NCBI RefSeq assembly: GCF_040802235.1
Contig: NC_133166.1
Span: 116,140,991-116,204,990 of the forward strand
DNA length: 64,000 bases
Source: Manis javanica
Taxonomy: Eukaryota > Chordata > Mammalia > Pholidota > Manidae
Reading direction: 5' to 3'
Below the pieces are notes generated by a model. It searched no databases. It was not told where the DNA came from and saw only the letters and a list, made by a program, of their open reading frames with translations. Of the stretch, positions 1-11,570 are shown piece by piece. How positions within the stretch are numbered: position 1 is the first letter of the stretch; every line of letters starts with the position of its first letter. Position numbers and translations under genes: made by a program.

Positions 1-884
1 GCATTTAGAACAGTGTTTGGCACAGAGTAAGTGAAATTATTGTTAATAAGTAAATAAAACAAATACCATGTTGAAATAGACCTGTGATCCAAACTTTTTT
101 TCAGAATTCTTCAAATGCATCTTCTCACTTGAATCTCACAGATGGGAGAAGCAGACACATCAGAGCCCAATCGTTTTTCAGCCTTGTATCCCACTGGTCT
201 GTGGACTCCTGGCAAACTGAACCCAATGCCTTTTGATGTCCAGGCCTTTGCTCCTGCTTTGCTCCCTGCCTGGAATGCTCTCCTTTTACCTGTTGAGTTT
301 CTGCTCCTCCTTGGAGGCCAGTGGCTGAGAGGAAAGTGCCTGTTTCTTGGCTTCAGACCCAGGAACTATCTAATCATCCTACCATGGCAGTCTGTGGCTG
401 AGTGTTAGTCTGTGGAGCTCCTGCTGCCTCTGGAAGCATCTCAGAGCCCTCAGAATGTGCACAATGCCTCATCTTGAGTGGCACCTCCATCCTATGTGAG
501 CCTAGGATATGAGGGTAGCTTGAAGGCTATGGGGGACCGTCTGGGCTACTGTGAGGGCAATAGTATCCTTCACCTTGGCCCATGGTATTTGTAGAAGGCC
601 CTACCCCCACATTCATGTCTGCCTTCCTTAACTCAACCTGTGTGATCTGCCTAGTGGAAGTGACCTGTCGTGAGATCCCCCAGCTCTGACATCTGCCTCA
701 GGCCTACAGTAGGGGTCAGAAGTAGAGCCCGCTCTGTCCCCGCTGCCCTTCTGCACTACTGGAGCAGGGCCTTTCCAGATGGAAGAAGTGAAGCACAGAG
801 AAGATCCAAGTGCTTGATGCCCCCAGCGGGCTTGTGTTCTTGCCATTGCCTCCCTCTCCCGTCCCTGCTTGTGGTCTCTGATTC

Positions 885-1090
885 AAGGATATGTGGCACA
901 ATGAGAACACAGGCTTGGGAGTCAGTGAATCTGGGTTAGACTTTGGCCCAGCCATTCACTGCTGGTGTGACCTTGAGTTAGTCACTTAGCCTCTCCCAAT
1001 CGATTTCAGCAAAATGGAGGTAATACTACATCTGACCTCAGAGGGCTGTTGGGAGGACAAAATGAAGATGCACATAAATCACTAAGAGGT
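885..1090 (+). repeat. MIR SINE
   Basis: Near full length: GAACACAGGCTTGGGAGTCA, CTGGTGTGACCTTGAGTTAG, CAGCAAAATGGAGGTAATAC and GGGCTGTTGGGAGGACAAAA follow the MIR consensus in order. Confidence 0.75.
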
Positions 1091-2799
1091 CTGTTCTGTT
1101 GTTCCAGAGATTTATTTGAGCCTTCCTGGCCTAAAAAAAGGAGAGATCACCTTTGAGAGGGTCACCTTAAGACACAGGAGCTGTGGCCCTGGTTTCTTCA
1201 TTTATACATCTATTCCTTCATCCATGTCATAGATACACATGGAGCACCTACTCCATGCCAGGCCCTGTGCTGCATCCTGGGGGAACAGAGTGAACCAGCT
1301 TGTCCTGATGTGGAGTCTGGAAGTGGCTTGGCCAGTTGGGTGCTGCCCCTCTGCAGACTCTTCAAGGAGACAGGTCCTCAGCTGTGGGGAGACAAAGCCT
1401 AGGGGAACTGGTGTCAGCCCTGCCCTTTGCAGAGCCCCCTCCCACCCAACCCACCCTGCTTTGTGGGGTGCTTCCACATGCACAGTGTCAGCCACCTTGT
1501 CTTCAAGTATCACATACAGCAAGCTGCAGATGAGAAAAGGGGAGACATCTAGCTAGTGGGTAGGTGGGTCAGACTTCTGGACTCTGCCTTTTCAGGACTG
1601 AGGGGGTGGGAACAGCCGGGCTGCCCTCCCTGCCCTCCAGGGGGATGATGCCCTGCACTGGGCCTGACGGGCCCCCTCCCCTCTGGCCCTGCAGGACTGC
1701 CAGGCTTCATGTCCATTACCCAAGTGAAAGAGGAGGTGGGGACCATGCTGGCCGAGAGCAGCTACCTCCTGGCTTCTGCAGTCTGGCCAGGCCTGCATTA
1801 CAGTGCCCTCTGCACTACAGACAGGCCCACGGGGGTTTGTCTAGAGGTGGTGGAAGAAGCAGTCTCTGAGCTGAGGGAGGTGCTGGAACCACAGTGCAGG
1901 GAGCACGGTGACTGGGATCCTTGGAACCAGTCCCCACCCTGAAAGGGATAGGGGAGGGAACTCACAGACGTGTCAGCAGTGGAGGGAGGAAGGTAGTGCC
2001 AGGGCCAATTGCTAAGTGCTTTCAAGGAGGGAAGTCTATGGATACCCACCAGAAGCAGCCAAGCAAGGGGTGGGGATGGCTGCTGGCATCCATGCCCAGT
2101 TCCTTCCTGCCTCATGGGCCCTGGGTGGGGCTACCAGCCTCTGTGTCTGGTGGAAGCATATATCCTAATCCAACCCCAGCAGGAGGAAATTTGGGCTCTG
2201 GGTGTGGTGCTTCCTCCTGGGCCACCTTGTCCCTATGATTTCCAAAAGTATGGCTGAGCCCCTGTCCTGCACCAGGCTGGGGCAGGGTGGGGCCCTCTGA
2301 CTCAGAGATAGGCCTGAAGGACAGACGCGGTGGGCAAGGACCAGCCATGGTATACCCCCTACCCTATCTCTTCCACCTCAGATCCCCTGGTTTCCCAGGG
2401 CCCTTGGGCTGGTGCCTGGTGCAGGGCAGGTGGGGAGCAGCTCCAGGGGACCCAGGACAAGCATGTCCCCTCTCCATGGCTCTTCTGGCCTTAGCTCAGG
2501 TCCAGGGTGAGGTGCTGCCTTCCAGCAAGGTGAAGCTCTAAGGAAAGTGTCCTTTTCTCTTGTCTTTCTCTCCCAAGGCAGAAGGGGACAAGCCACCCAC
2601 TCCCAGAGGGGGAGCCTGCAAGCAAGAAGGTGCTGACCCACCAGCTCCCCACCCTTTGCATTCACACCTTACCATGGTCTGAAGCTGAATCCTGGGGGAG
2701 AGGGGTGCAGCCGAGTATAGCTTTGTGGTCTCACAGATCTAGATTCAAATCCCACTACAGATAGTGAAACCCCTAATCTCTAAATGATGGCAATAGTTA

Positions 2800-3425
2800 C
2801 AGATTAAAAAACAAACTGAGATATCACTTCACACCTACTAGGATGGCTGTTATACATTGTTGGTGGGAATGTAAAATGGTGCAATCACTGTGGAAAACAG
2901 AATGGCCCTATAACCCAGTGACTCCACTCCTGAGGACTGAAACCAGGCCTCAAGCAGACACTGGTGCAAGAATGGGGACATGACTCACAGGACTCGAGGT
3001 GGAAACCAATGTCCACCAGCTGAAAAATGGCTAAAGGAAGCAGGCTCTCCGTCCAATGGCGTATCATCCAGCCATAAAAAGAATGAAACCCTGACACATG
3101 CTACAACATAAACCTCGAAAACATTATGCTGAGTGAAAGAAACAAACACGGAAGGACAGTTATTGTAGAAATATCTAGAATTGGCAAATTCACAACCTAG
3201 ATTAGAGGTTACTGGGGCTGAAGGGACAGGATTGGGAGCAGCTTGTTGAAGGATACAGTTCCTGTTTGGGGTGATGAAAGGGATTTGGAAATAGTGATGG
3301 TTGTACAAAATTGTGAATGTACTTAATACACAATTGAATTATACATTTAAAAATGGTTAAATGGCAAGTTTTATGTTCTGTGTGTGCACACAATAAAAAT
3401 TTTTAAACATTAAAAAAGTAAAAGG
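2800..3425 (+). mobile_element. L1 3' end in the NEAT1-MALAT1 spacer
   Basis: ORF2 end and 3' UTR: CTACTAGGATGGCTGTTATA, GGTGGGAATGTAAAATGGTG, CACTGTGGAAAACAGAATGG, CATTATGCTGAGTGAAAGAA, ending at CACAATAAAAATTTTTAAAC. Frameshifted throughout. Confidence 0.85.
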
Positions 3426-5463
3426 CTGTATGGCCAAGCAGAATGTCTCCTAGCCACATTCAGCCTCCACTCTGAAATCTGCCCCGGGCACTGGAGGCAG
3501 GAGAGGCTGGGGGTAGAGCGGGGGTCTGAGATGCTTCAGGTCACGGGGGAAAGAACAGCAGAAAAATGGAAGAGAGACCACCAAGGCGTGGACTTGCCTC
3601 TTGTCCCCACGGTCCCGCCCCGCAGGCCCTCCTCCCTGCAGCGACTTCCTCTTTGTCCCTCCTGCTTAAAGTCCCCGGCAGCTCCCCACTGCCCCAGCTT
3701 CCGCCTCACAGCAGCACTGTTCTGACTCCACGCTGTTCCCCGTTTCCCAGGCCTGCCTTTCTTTAGCACCAAGTTCCTTGATGTCACAATTAACAGGTGG
3801 CAATTAGCAAATGCTACCCCTCCTTTTCTTAACCCTGCAGGGTAGGTTTGTTGACTCCATTTTAGAGATGGGGAAACTGAGTCTCCCACAGGCTGGGTGG
3901 GACTCGAAGGTCCATGTTCTTTTTGCCATGAGTAGGCTCTCCTCTGTCATCTGCTCCCAGGCTCTGTCTTTGCTTTTGCCCAAGCAGAATCCTGTCACTG
4001 GAGGAAAGCAGGTCTCACAGCTTTTCCTTCTTGTCCGTGTGGCTGCCACACTTCGGATAGATGGGCATCTTGGTGGACATTGTGACCTCACCACCCAGGC
4101 CTGGCTGCCCAGGCTGGAGACAGGCCACAGCCTCTGGCTGCCTCCCCTCACCACCTCAACCAGAAACCAGCTCTAGAGGGCGACTTTCTGTCTTCAAGGG
4201 CTAAGGGACTGCAGATGGTGGCAAACGGGCCACCACTCTCATTCCTAAGCCAAGGTGTCTTAATAAGGGGTTCTTGCAGCCAAGGCCGACCAGCTTCCTG
4301 CCCTTCTGTCTTCTGGCTCCCCTCCTTCAGCCCTACACACTGCATTTCCCCCAGGCTTGGCCAGGATTGGTGTCCCCTCCACCCCCTGGGAGCCCAGCTC
4401 TCCAGAGAAGACCTGTGCATCATGTAATGTGAGTTTAGGCTGAGAAGACCTACCAGGCCATGGCGTTTTAACGGCTCTGTGAGGTGCGGAGGCATACAGC
4501 CCCACGTAGGGGAGAATACCCTACCTCCTGGGCCAACTTTGCACACCTCCCCTCCTGCTTGCAGTGATCCTCATGGGACCTGGGCCTTTAAAGGAAGAGG
4601 TTATTGCAGCGATGAATAAGGGCTCCCTGAGGAGTCACAGATCCGGCTGCAGTCCAGGCAGTGGCATTCCAGGGGCAGACAGCATCAGCACTGTGGCTGG
4701 TGAAATGGCCTGTGATCCTCTGACCTCATTCTGGAGGGGTGAGAGGTAGCTGGGCAAAGTTGGGAGACGGGCAGAGGGGATCTCAGAGACTGAGGAGGCA
4801 GCCACTGTGCGCCGGCGCGGGGGCTTGCTTCAGATCACAGCACACTGTCCCTGCTGGATTCTGAGCTGGGGGGCTCCTGGGACCTTCCCTCCAGGTCCCA
4901 GACACCTGGAGAGTACAGGCTCAGACCCCTCAGTGCCCACACTCACTTCTCTTGCCCCCAGTCATTTTCAGTTCCTGAACCAGGGCGTTTGTTTGCCCCT
5001 CTCTTCCCACACCCCCAGGGCCGCTCCACAAGCTGACTTCTCCAGCCCAGGCCGCCTCCCCTTTAACCTCATGCACCCAGTCCTCCTGGAAGAGCCCCCC
5101 TGATCCGGGGAGGTGGAGAAGAGGGCAGGGGTGAGTTGACCCCAGGAGCCCTGGATGGAAGAGGAGGGTGGGGAGCACACCCGGGGGAGTGTGGCCACTG
5201 CAGGCAGGCTGCTTAGCCATGGGGTTCGGAACCCCCAGCTGTTCTCCTCTGATACCACAGGATTGGGCGGATCCACTGCCTGTGGCGCAGGGAAAGGGGA
5301 AGGGCGCTGCAGCAGCTAGAGCCCTTGAAAGCCCAGTCCCAGTCCCCCAAGGGGGTGAGGGAGAGGGCACTGGGGCAGGGGCTCCTGGCAGAGGCCCTAG
5401 GTGCCCCACCCTGACCTCTCTCTCCTAGGGACCCTGATGGGCGGAAGGGGAGCCGGAAAGCAG

Positions 5464-5522
5464 GGACGCTGCAGGGACTTGAACCCTGGCCCAGCAGTGC
5501 CAGGCGTGCCATCACCAGCGCC
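5464..5522 (-). ncRNA. NEAT1: menRNA, tRNA-like small RNA at the NEAT1 3' end
   Basis: Reading the minus strand from 5522: a 7-bp acceptor stem GGCGCTG pairs with CAGCGTC (5471-5465) with one G-U pair, and a perfect T arm is present, stem CAGGG/CCCTG closing the 7-base loop TTCAAGT. The anticodon and D regions are shortened, as in MALAT1 mascRNA. RNase P cuts 5' of this structure to make the NEAT1_2 3' end; RNase Z then releases the 59-nt RNA. The discriminator base is the C complementary to 5464. The start with GG and the weak pair in the acceptor stem are features that, in human menRNA, lead to CCACCA addition and rapid decay. It is not a functional tRNA. Confidence 0.95.
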
Positions 5523-5612
5523 TTTTGCTTTTCCTGCTTGTTTTCTCACAGACTCAAAGGTGGAAAGCAAAACCTGGACACGGCCATGAGCCACGTCCAG
5601 TAAAAGAAACAC
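5523..5612 (-). other. NEAT1: NEAT1_2 3'-end triple-helix element (U-rich motifs plus A-rich tract)
   Basis: On the minus strand, in order: U-rich motif 1 (GTTTCTTTTA, 5610-5601), a short hairpin spacer, U-rich motif 2 (GGTTTTGCTTTCC, 5574-5562), and a genomically encoded A-rich tract (5546-5523, ending GGAAAAGCAAAA) that stops exactly at the menRNA acceptor stem. U-rich motif 2 is complementary to the A-rich end, and motif 1 can add the Hoogsteen strand. In MALAT1 and NEAT1_2 this blunt-ended triplex protects the non-polyadenylated 3' end from exonucleases. Confidence 0.9.
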
Positions 5613-6440
5613 CTGCGGCGGCTCAGCACCTCCCCCCCAGCTCTCTCCTCCCTCCCCTGGCACCCCTGTCAGAGAAGCAGCCAAGAGGACCCATGTCCCC
5701 TCCACCTCATGGCCACCGGTCACCCGTTGGGCTGGATGCATCTCCCAACTGCAGGAGCACATGAAGTCAGAGGGTTAACTGGAGCACACGTCACAGTCCA
5801 GCTTATTCCAGGGCAATGTCAGCAGTGACAAATTTTTGTATGTGTACAGAAATTACCAGAAAGATTCTAAAAAACTTGAAAGGCCTCTTCTGTGTAGTGG
5901 GGATGCAATGGGTGTGGGGCAAGGGATTTTACTTTCATTTTGTACCTTTTTCATGGCTTGAATTTTTAACTCTATGCAGATTACTTTTATAATAAAAAAC
6001 AAAAAATCTTAAGTTTTTCATCAGAACAGGAAATCTAAGAGCTAGGAGAAACTTCAAGGACAGAGGTCTAGCTCAAATGCCAGTGGTCCCCCAGGTCTGC
6101 TGGGCCCCTGCCCGTGGGGCCGCACAGGCCTGCCCACCTGCCTCGTCTTTGTCCTCCGTCACTTGGCCATCGTTAACTGCGGAACCACTCCTTCCGGGGG
6201 AACAGCTATTACTTGAAAATGAAGTTGGAAGCACTGTGCCCCACCAGCCTCTCACCCAGGGTCTGCATTCCAGCGAGGACGGGTCCAAGTCACCAGGGCC
6301 ACAGAGGCAGGAGGTACAGGAAGGCCACCCTCCCCGCGTGCTGCGCACAGCACCCACTGCTTCCAGGCCAGCTCCGCCTCTCCACAGCCACAGCAGGTCC
6401 ACTGCGAGCACCTGCACGAGCTCTGCCGTCCTGTCCCGCG

Positions 6441-6535
6441 GTCCTGTCCCCGTTTCCCATGGGGGAGGGCCCCTGCGCCCCTCCTGTCTGTCCTGAGGAG
6501 CTCAGCAGCCCCTCCCCAACAAGGTCCAGATGAGA
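6441..6535 (-). ncRNA. MIR612-orthologous segment within NEAT1 (function doubtful)
   Basis: Read on the minus strand this segment resembles the human mir-612 precursor as I remember it (shared blocks include CATCTGGACC, GAGCTCCT, AGGAGGGGC, GGGGCCCTCCC and CATGG) and lies about 1 kb from the NEAT1 3' end, as in human. A G-rich 5' arm can pair with the CCCTCCCCCA 3' arm. The part matching the human mature product differs in its 5' end (GTTGGGGA here, GCTGGGCA in human), so the seed is not conserved. I treat it as homologous DNA, not as a demonstrated microRNA. Confidence 0.5.
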
Positions 6536-6649
6536 AGCTGGGGCTCAGAAAGGGCTGCAGCCTGTGCAGCGTCACACAGAACATCAGGTCAGGCTGAGAA
6601 CAGGGTCCTCTCTACTTGTCCTGAGAAGTGCAAGCAGAGCCAATGTCAC

Positions 6650-6651
<2 letters not shown>

Positions 6652-6681
<30 letters not shown>
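6652..6681. repeat. (CA)15 microsatellite in the NEAT1 3' region
   Basis: Thirty uninterrupted bases of alternating CA, transcribed as GU in NEAT1_2, about 1.1 kb before the 3' end. GU repeats are potential binding sites for TDP-43, a known paraspeckle-associated protein; that link is inference. Confidence 0.9.
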
Positions 6682-6684
<3 letters not shown>

Positions 6685-9600
6685 CTGGGGACCACTGGTG
6701 GGTCACAGCCAGGCTTCCAGCCCCCCTCCCTCCACCGCTCCACCTCCAGCTCACCCATCTTCCCTCACAGCCTCCCTTCGGGCCGCAGCCCCGCACACCA
6801 CAAAGGGCAGACACTTACTCATCGCAGCAGCAGAGGGAAATGCACACAGCCATCCCAGTCCCAACCTGACGAAGCAACAAAGCTCCGGCCTCAGAAGGCC
6901 TCAGAGATGGGGTGGTCAAGACATAGTCTGCAAGATGAGCAAACAGTTAATCCAGTATATTAGTGACAAGATCTTTAAGGTTTATACCTCGGGGAACCCA
7001 GAGAGTGGCCTACACTAGGAAATGCGCCAATGGCTTAAAGGTGAGAAAGTGGCTTCAAGGAACCACTACACACAGTGAGAAAAACCAAAAACTTGCATTG
7101 GCAGCGTGGTGTGGAAACAGGAGCACAAAACTGGCCCCTTAGAACCATCTGGAGAGGGTACAGGGCAGTGAGCAAGGTGAAAGGGCAACTGCCAATCCCT
7201 TTGTCCAGTCGGGAACGCAAACCAAAAGCAGCCTGGAGGCTTAAGAGGGGATGTGCCCAAAGATACTTGTGACAATGTGACTTACATTCACAAAATGCTG
7301 GTACCGGCCACATGGCGGTGGCTGTAACAGGCTCACACCCTGGAAGGCCTCAGCCAGTGCGGGTAGGTGATGTCAGCCTGGATAACTGCTCACAATATAG
7401 CCTGATGTGGAAAAAATGACTACCAATCACAACCTCATAAAATAAACACAGGCATTTGGGCAGAAAGCAGAGAAGAGATATAGAAACAGTTTCAGAACTC
7501 AACAACTGAAAATGACCCCAATGGTACTTCAGTCAAATGCAAACTGAGAAGCCAGCGACTGTGGACGGGTGGGCGCAGGCGCAGGCCGGCGCCGGACAGT
7601 GAACCCCAGGCAGCGGGCTCTCCACACTGGAGGGGCGTTGTGGAATTCGGGTGTGCCAGCAACGCTGCAGCCGAACACAGGGAGCAAGGCTGGCCAACTG
7701 GCTCAGGGCAGCGGGGAGAAGCCGAGGTGCCAGGCAGAATGGCATCACACTTCGTTACACGAGGACACAGTGCAGCTGGGCTGGCCCAAAAAATAACAGG
7801 AGGGACAGGGCCCAAATGTCCCCGACACGAGAGAGTACCTTCTCGAGTGCCATGCAACAGTCATAAAAGTTGCCACACCGAACCTTAAGCAACAAAGAAA
7901 GGGAAACGTAGATTCAAAACAACAGAAATTGTACAGGTCACTTCCAATCATTCATTAAACTGATTATGATAGTTAAACATTTCAAACACTTGGAAATTTT
8001 AAAGCATACTCTTAAGTAACTATAGCCAAATTATACATCAGAACTGAAACCGTGAGACGTACAGGAAACAAAGACAACAAACTCTTTTACCAAATACAGA
8101 TGGGGGGCCTTCAGGCACCCTACGGGCACGTCCTGAATCCCCACGCACCATCGCCTCCCGGACCCACCTCGCACTCCAGCTCAGTGGCTTTGCTCATGCC
8201 CTTCTCTCAGCGGGGAATGCTCTTCCTTACAGCTTCTTAGCCTTGAGTGAGAGCCCAGGGCTGGGCTTTCTGGCTTCACTCTGGGGCTGCACTGCACTCC
8301 CTCGCGGCTGTTACCGCAACTGTACCGGCTCATGATTTGTATAATCGCCAGCTGAGACCTGTCCCCATGAGAACGGGGCACCACGAAGGTGAGGACAGTC
8401 AGCTTGCTTGCCTGTGTCTGTGGGACCAGCTCAGTGTCCGGCCAAGGAGGATGTTGCTGGAGGGATCGTTAGAGATGGAAATGGGGGGATGAGGCAACAG
8501 CAGTTTGCTGTTTCCCTTCGCTGACGGCCTCCGTGTGCCTGCAGGCCCCAGCCCATCATCCTGGGCAGCATCAGAAGCCTGCCTTGGGAAGGCTCCACAC
8601 GGAGGTCACCGTCCTGGCAGTGGGGCGCGGGGAGCTGAGAAGAACGTGAATGAATGAAGCATGCGATGCAAGACTAGAAAGAGTGACAAAAAAAAATCCA
8701 AGGAAAGCAGGTGGAAAGAACTAATGAAATAAAAGTAGAAATTAATAAATTACAAAATGAAAGCAGTTAAACTGCTTATTATATCTAAATCTGTTTCTTT
8801 GAAAAGGCCAGTAAAATAGATTTCTTTAAAGTCTATTCAAGATAAAGAAAAACTAGTAATAAAGTGAAAAAATATTTATAAGGAGGATATTAAAATGTAA
8901 AAAGAGAGTGTAGATTAATACATATGAAAAAGGCAATTTTTTTCAGAAAACTTTGAAGAACTGAATGTCGAATGAAGTAATACTTAAACAGTGAAATACT
9001 GACTAGCCCAGTAACTCAGGAAGAAATGGAAAAATCTTCAAAAGAACCGCTGAACCTCCGAAAAGAGGCAGTGGCCCGGGTGGCGCAGGGCACGCCGCTC
9101 TGCCGCGGGCGCAGGGGAGGTCGGGGGCCGGCTGGCCGCCCTATCTCCGTCCTGACGGGCAGGCACCGCAGCGCCCCTCACTCAGACCGCCTGCACCATG
9201 CCACCTGTTGCAGCTTCAGGAAAACTGCAAGTTAGGTTCTAAAACTACGTTTGTCCCCAGTTTATCACTGAGGAAAACTGGCTTCAAGAATTTAAGAAAT
9301 TTGGCCCAAGTCACATGCTATTAAGTGGCAAACCAGAGTCCGGCTCAACGGTGTGCTCTTAGCCTCTGCTCTTCGCTGTGTCTCTGGCTTTCCTGATATC
9401 CTGATACCTTGATACCAAAACCTGCCTTACAACGCCCCAGGCCCCAGTGGACCTTCCGCTTCACTTCTATCTTGAAGGACTAAAGCTCCTGGCCAGGGAG
9501 TGGTTTGTTTCAACGATCGCAGGAGGGCTTCATACTCCATTAATACAATTAAATCATGAGAAGACGACAGGAGAAAAACCTGATTGATGCTCATCTCAAA

Positions 9601-9959
9601 AGACGCAGGAAAGACATTTGGATAAATCCGGTATTTACCACCGACTTAACCACCACTTCTGAGCAAACTCACAGTAGGTGGTCCCAGCACACCTAGCGGG
9701 CCACGCCCGCTGACACCGCCGGTCGCACCGGTGCAGCGCGCCCCGCCCACTTCCTGGTTAAGGGTCGCCCTCTTTCTCCGCCTCCAGACACCTGTGGTCT
9801 CACAGGGACCACCTTCCCAAATCTTAATCATTCATACAGCACCTTGAGGTTTTTTGCCATGCCTGAGTACAGCCAGTCCTTTTTTCTTTTTCCCTAAATT
9901 CAGTCACTTAAAATATAAATATTTTGTATCAAAAGACACGATGAAGTAGAAATACAACC

Positions 9960-10645
9960 CACAGCTATAGGATAAAATATCTGCACAAACCATACATCCG
10001 ATAAGGATCTAGTATACAGAATATATAAAGAACTGTTAGGTTTTACACCTGAAATTAATATTATGTCAACTATACCTAAATAAAAATTTTTTAATGAAAA
10101 AAAACTCTTAAAACTCAATAATAAAAAGACAAATCCCCAATTAAAAAGTGGATGAAGGATCAGCATAGACACTTCTCCAGAAAAGATTAGGACACAGCCA
10201 ACAAACACATGAAAAGGTGCTTGACCTTCATCCTTGGTCAGAGAAATGCACACCAAAACTCCATGAGGTACCAATTCATGCCCATTAGGAAGGCTATAAT
10301 CAAAAAGATAGATAAGAACAGGTGTTGTTGAGAACATGGAGGAAATCCTCACAAATTTCTGGTGGGAATGTAAAATGGTACAGCTACACTGGAAAACAGT
10401 TTGGCTATCCATCAAAAAGTTAAACACAGTTATTATATTACCCAGCAATTCTGCTCCTAGATGTATACCAAAAAGAATTTAAAACGTATGTTCAAACAAA
10501 AGCTCACAGACACATTATTCATTATAGCCAACAAAGAGGAAACAACCCAAATGTCCAACTGAAGAATGGGTAAACAGGTGGTATAGTCATGCAGTGGAAT
10601 GTGGAATATTATTTAGTCATAAAAAGTTACGAAGCACTGATCCCA
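9960..10645 (+). mobile_element. L1 ORF2 3' fragment carrying a nested insertion
   Basis: A decayed L1 ORF2 end, with AATAAAAAGACAAATCCCCAA, AGAAATGCACACCAAAACTCC, GGTGGGAATGTAAAATGG and AGTGGAATGTGGAATATTATTTAG, broken at 10,039-10,100 by another retroelement tail. Plus orientation, so antisense to NEAT1. The long minus-strand ORF across it is an accident of the A-rich L1 sequence. Confidence 0.85.
10039..10100 (+). mobile_element. Nested L1-type 3' tail inside the 9.96-10.65 kb L1
   Basis: A short insert, starting near TTTTACACCTGAAATTAATA and running through GTCAACTATACCTAAATAAA to poly-A, interrupts L1 ORF2. The flanks AAAGAACTGTTA (10,027-10,038) and AAAACTCTTA (10,101-10,110) look like a slightly decayed target-site duplication. 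A similar tail occurs at about 49,340-49,430. Confidence 0.65.
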
Positions 10646-10654
10646 ATTCTTAGC

Positions 10655-10800
10655 AGATAATGTGATTATCCCTTCTTACAGATGGGGAACCGAGGTAGGA
10701 GATGATCACACAGAAAATAAATAAGAGGTGGGTCTTGCATTAGAACAGGATCATCTGATTCAAAATCCTGCCCTTTTAGCCAAGATGCTACATATTGCCT
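10655..10800 (-). repeat. MIR SINE fragment
   Basis: Reverse-oriented MIR: TTCTTACAGATGGGGAACCG, GATGATCACACAGAAAATAA, TTCAAAATCCTGCCCTTTTA. A comparable weaker MIR piece lies at about 9240-9370, and another at about 19,340-19,440. Confidence 0.6.
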
Positions 10801-10999
10801 CCCAACTGGCCCTACAATTCAAGTTCAGCATATTTATTTAAATACACACATACACATGCACACACATAAAACAAGTCTTACCATATGCTACCATAATAAA
10901 AAAATGTAATAGAAAAACATATCTAACTAAATACAGAATGTAACATTTCTAGAACTAATTTTAAGTCTAAAATTCCTGAGGAATGTGAAACATCATCCA

Positions 11000-11570
11000 G
11001 TCTTGAACAGAGAGGACAGTTCCTCAATAGGAAGTCTCAATATCATAACATATTTATAGATGTAATGCAATTCCAATAAAAATTTACATGCTCTAAAAAA
11101 GAATGATGGGGCCTGTATTACAATATAGTAGAATCAGATATTATAAAGCTAATGTAATTAAGGCATTGGGTTGGCAAAGAAAAGACAGTTTGGTGGAACA
11201 GATTGGAATGTTCAGAAACAGACTTAAAGTATTCAGTCCTTAATTAACAGGTGGCATTTCAAATCAGTGGAATTTACTCAGTAAATGATGCTGGGGAAAC
11301 TGGTTAGCCATTTTGAAATAACTAGATTAGATTCTTACCTCATACTGGCCACCAAAACAACTTCTACGTGGATAAAGTGTTGAATGTCGGAAATGAAATC
11401 ACAAAGGAACCAGAGGAAAATACAGGATAACACCAGTAACACCATGACAATAAAAGACAGATTCGATTAGAAGATTGAGAAGTCCCCACAAGATCCAACA
11501 TGTACATCTAAAAGGCGCTCTACTAGGAAGACTTTCATAATATATAAGGGTAACGGCGGCAAGGGAAGAG
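11000..11570 (+). mobile_element. L1 ORF2 fragment
   Basis: Decayed ORF2 middle region, with typical stretches such as ATTCCAATAAAAATTTACATG, AAGGCATTGGGTTGGCAAAG, AATGATGCTGGGGAAACTGG and CATAATATATAAGGGTAA. It lies in the NEAT1 middle domain, antisense to NEAT1. Confidence 0.7.

Larger units (their letters stand above)
1..5463. other. NEAT1 3' flank, no gene recognised
   Basis: This holds a MIR 3' end at the very left edge (1-45), a MIR at about 885-1090, an L2-like piece at about 1190-1275 (GGAGCACCTACTCCATGCCA), an L1 end at 2800-3425 and a MIR-like piece near 3840-3930. The remainder is GC-moderate unique sequence. None of the short ORFs has a recognisable domain. MALAT1, the expected next gene, is not reached. 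Confidence 0.6.

Noticed and set aside
5464-5522. True tRNA gene
   Set aside because: The T arm and acceptor stem are tRNA-like, but the D and anticodon parts are truncated and it follows the NEAT1 triplex, so it is menRNA.
6652-6681. Possible CRISPR-like array or satellite
   Set aside because: It is a plain CA microsatellite; there are no spaced direct repeats anywhere in the window that would form an array.
9900-10448. 182-codon ORF on the minus strand
   Set aside because: It is the antisense reading of a decayed L1 ORF2 fragment; there is no domain and no start context, and it lies inside NEAT1.
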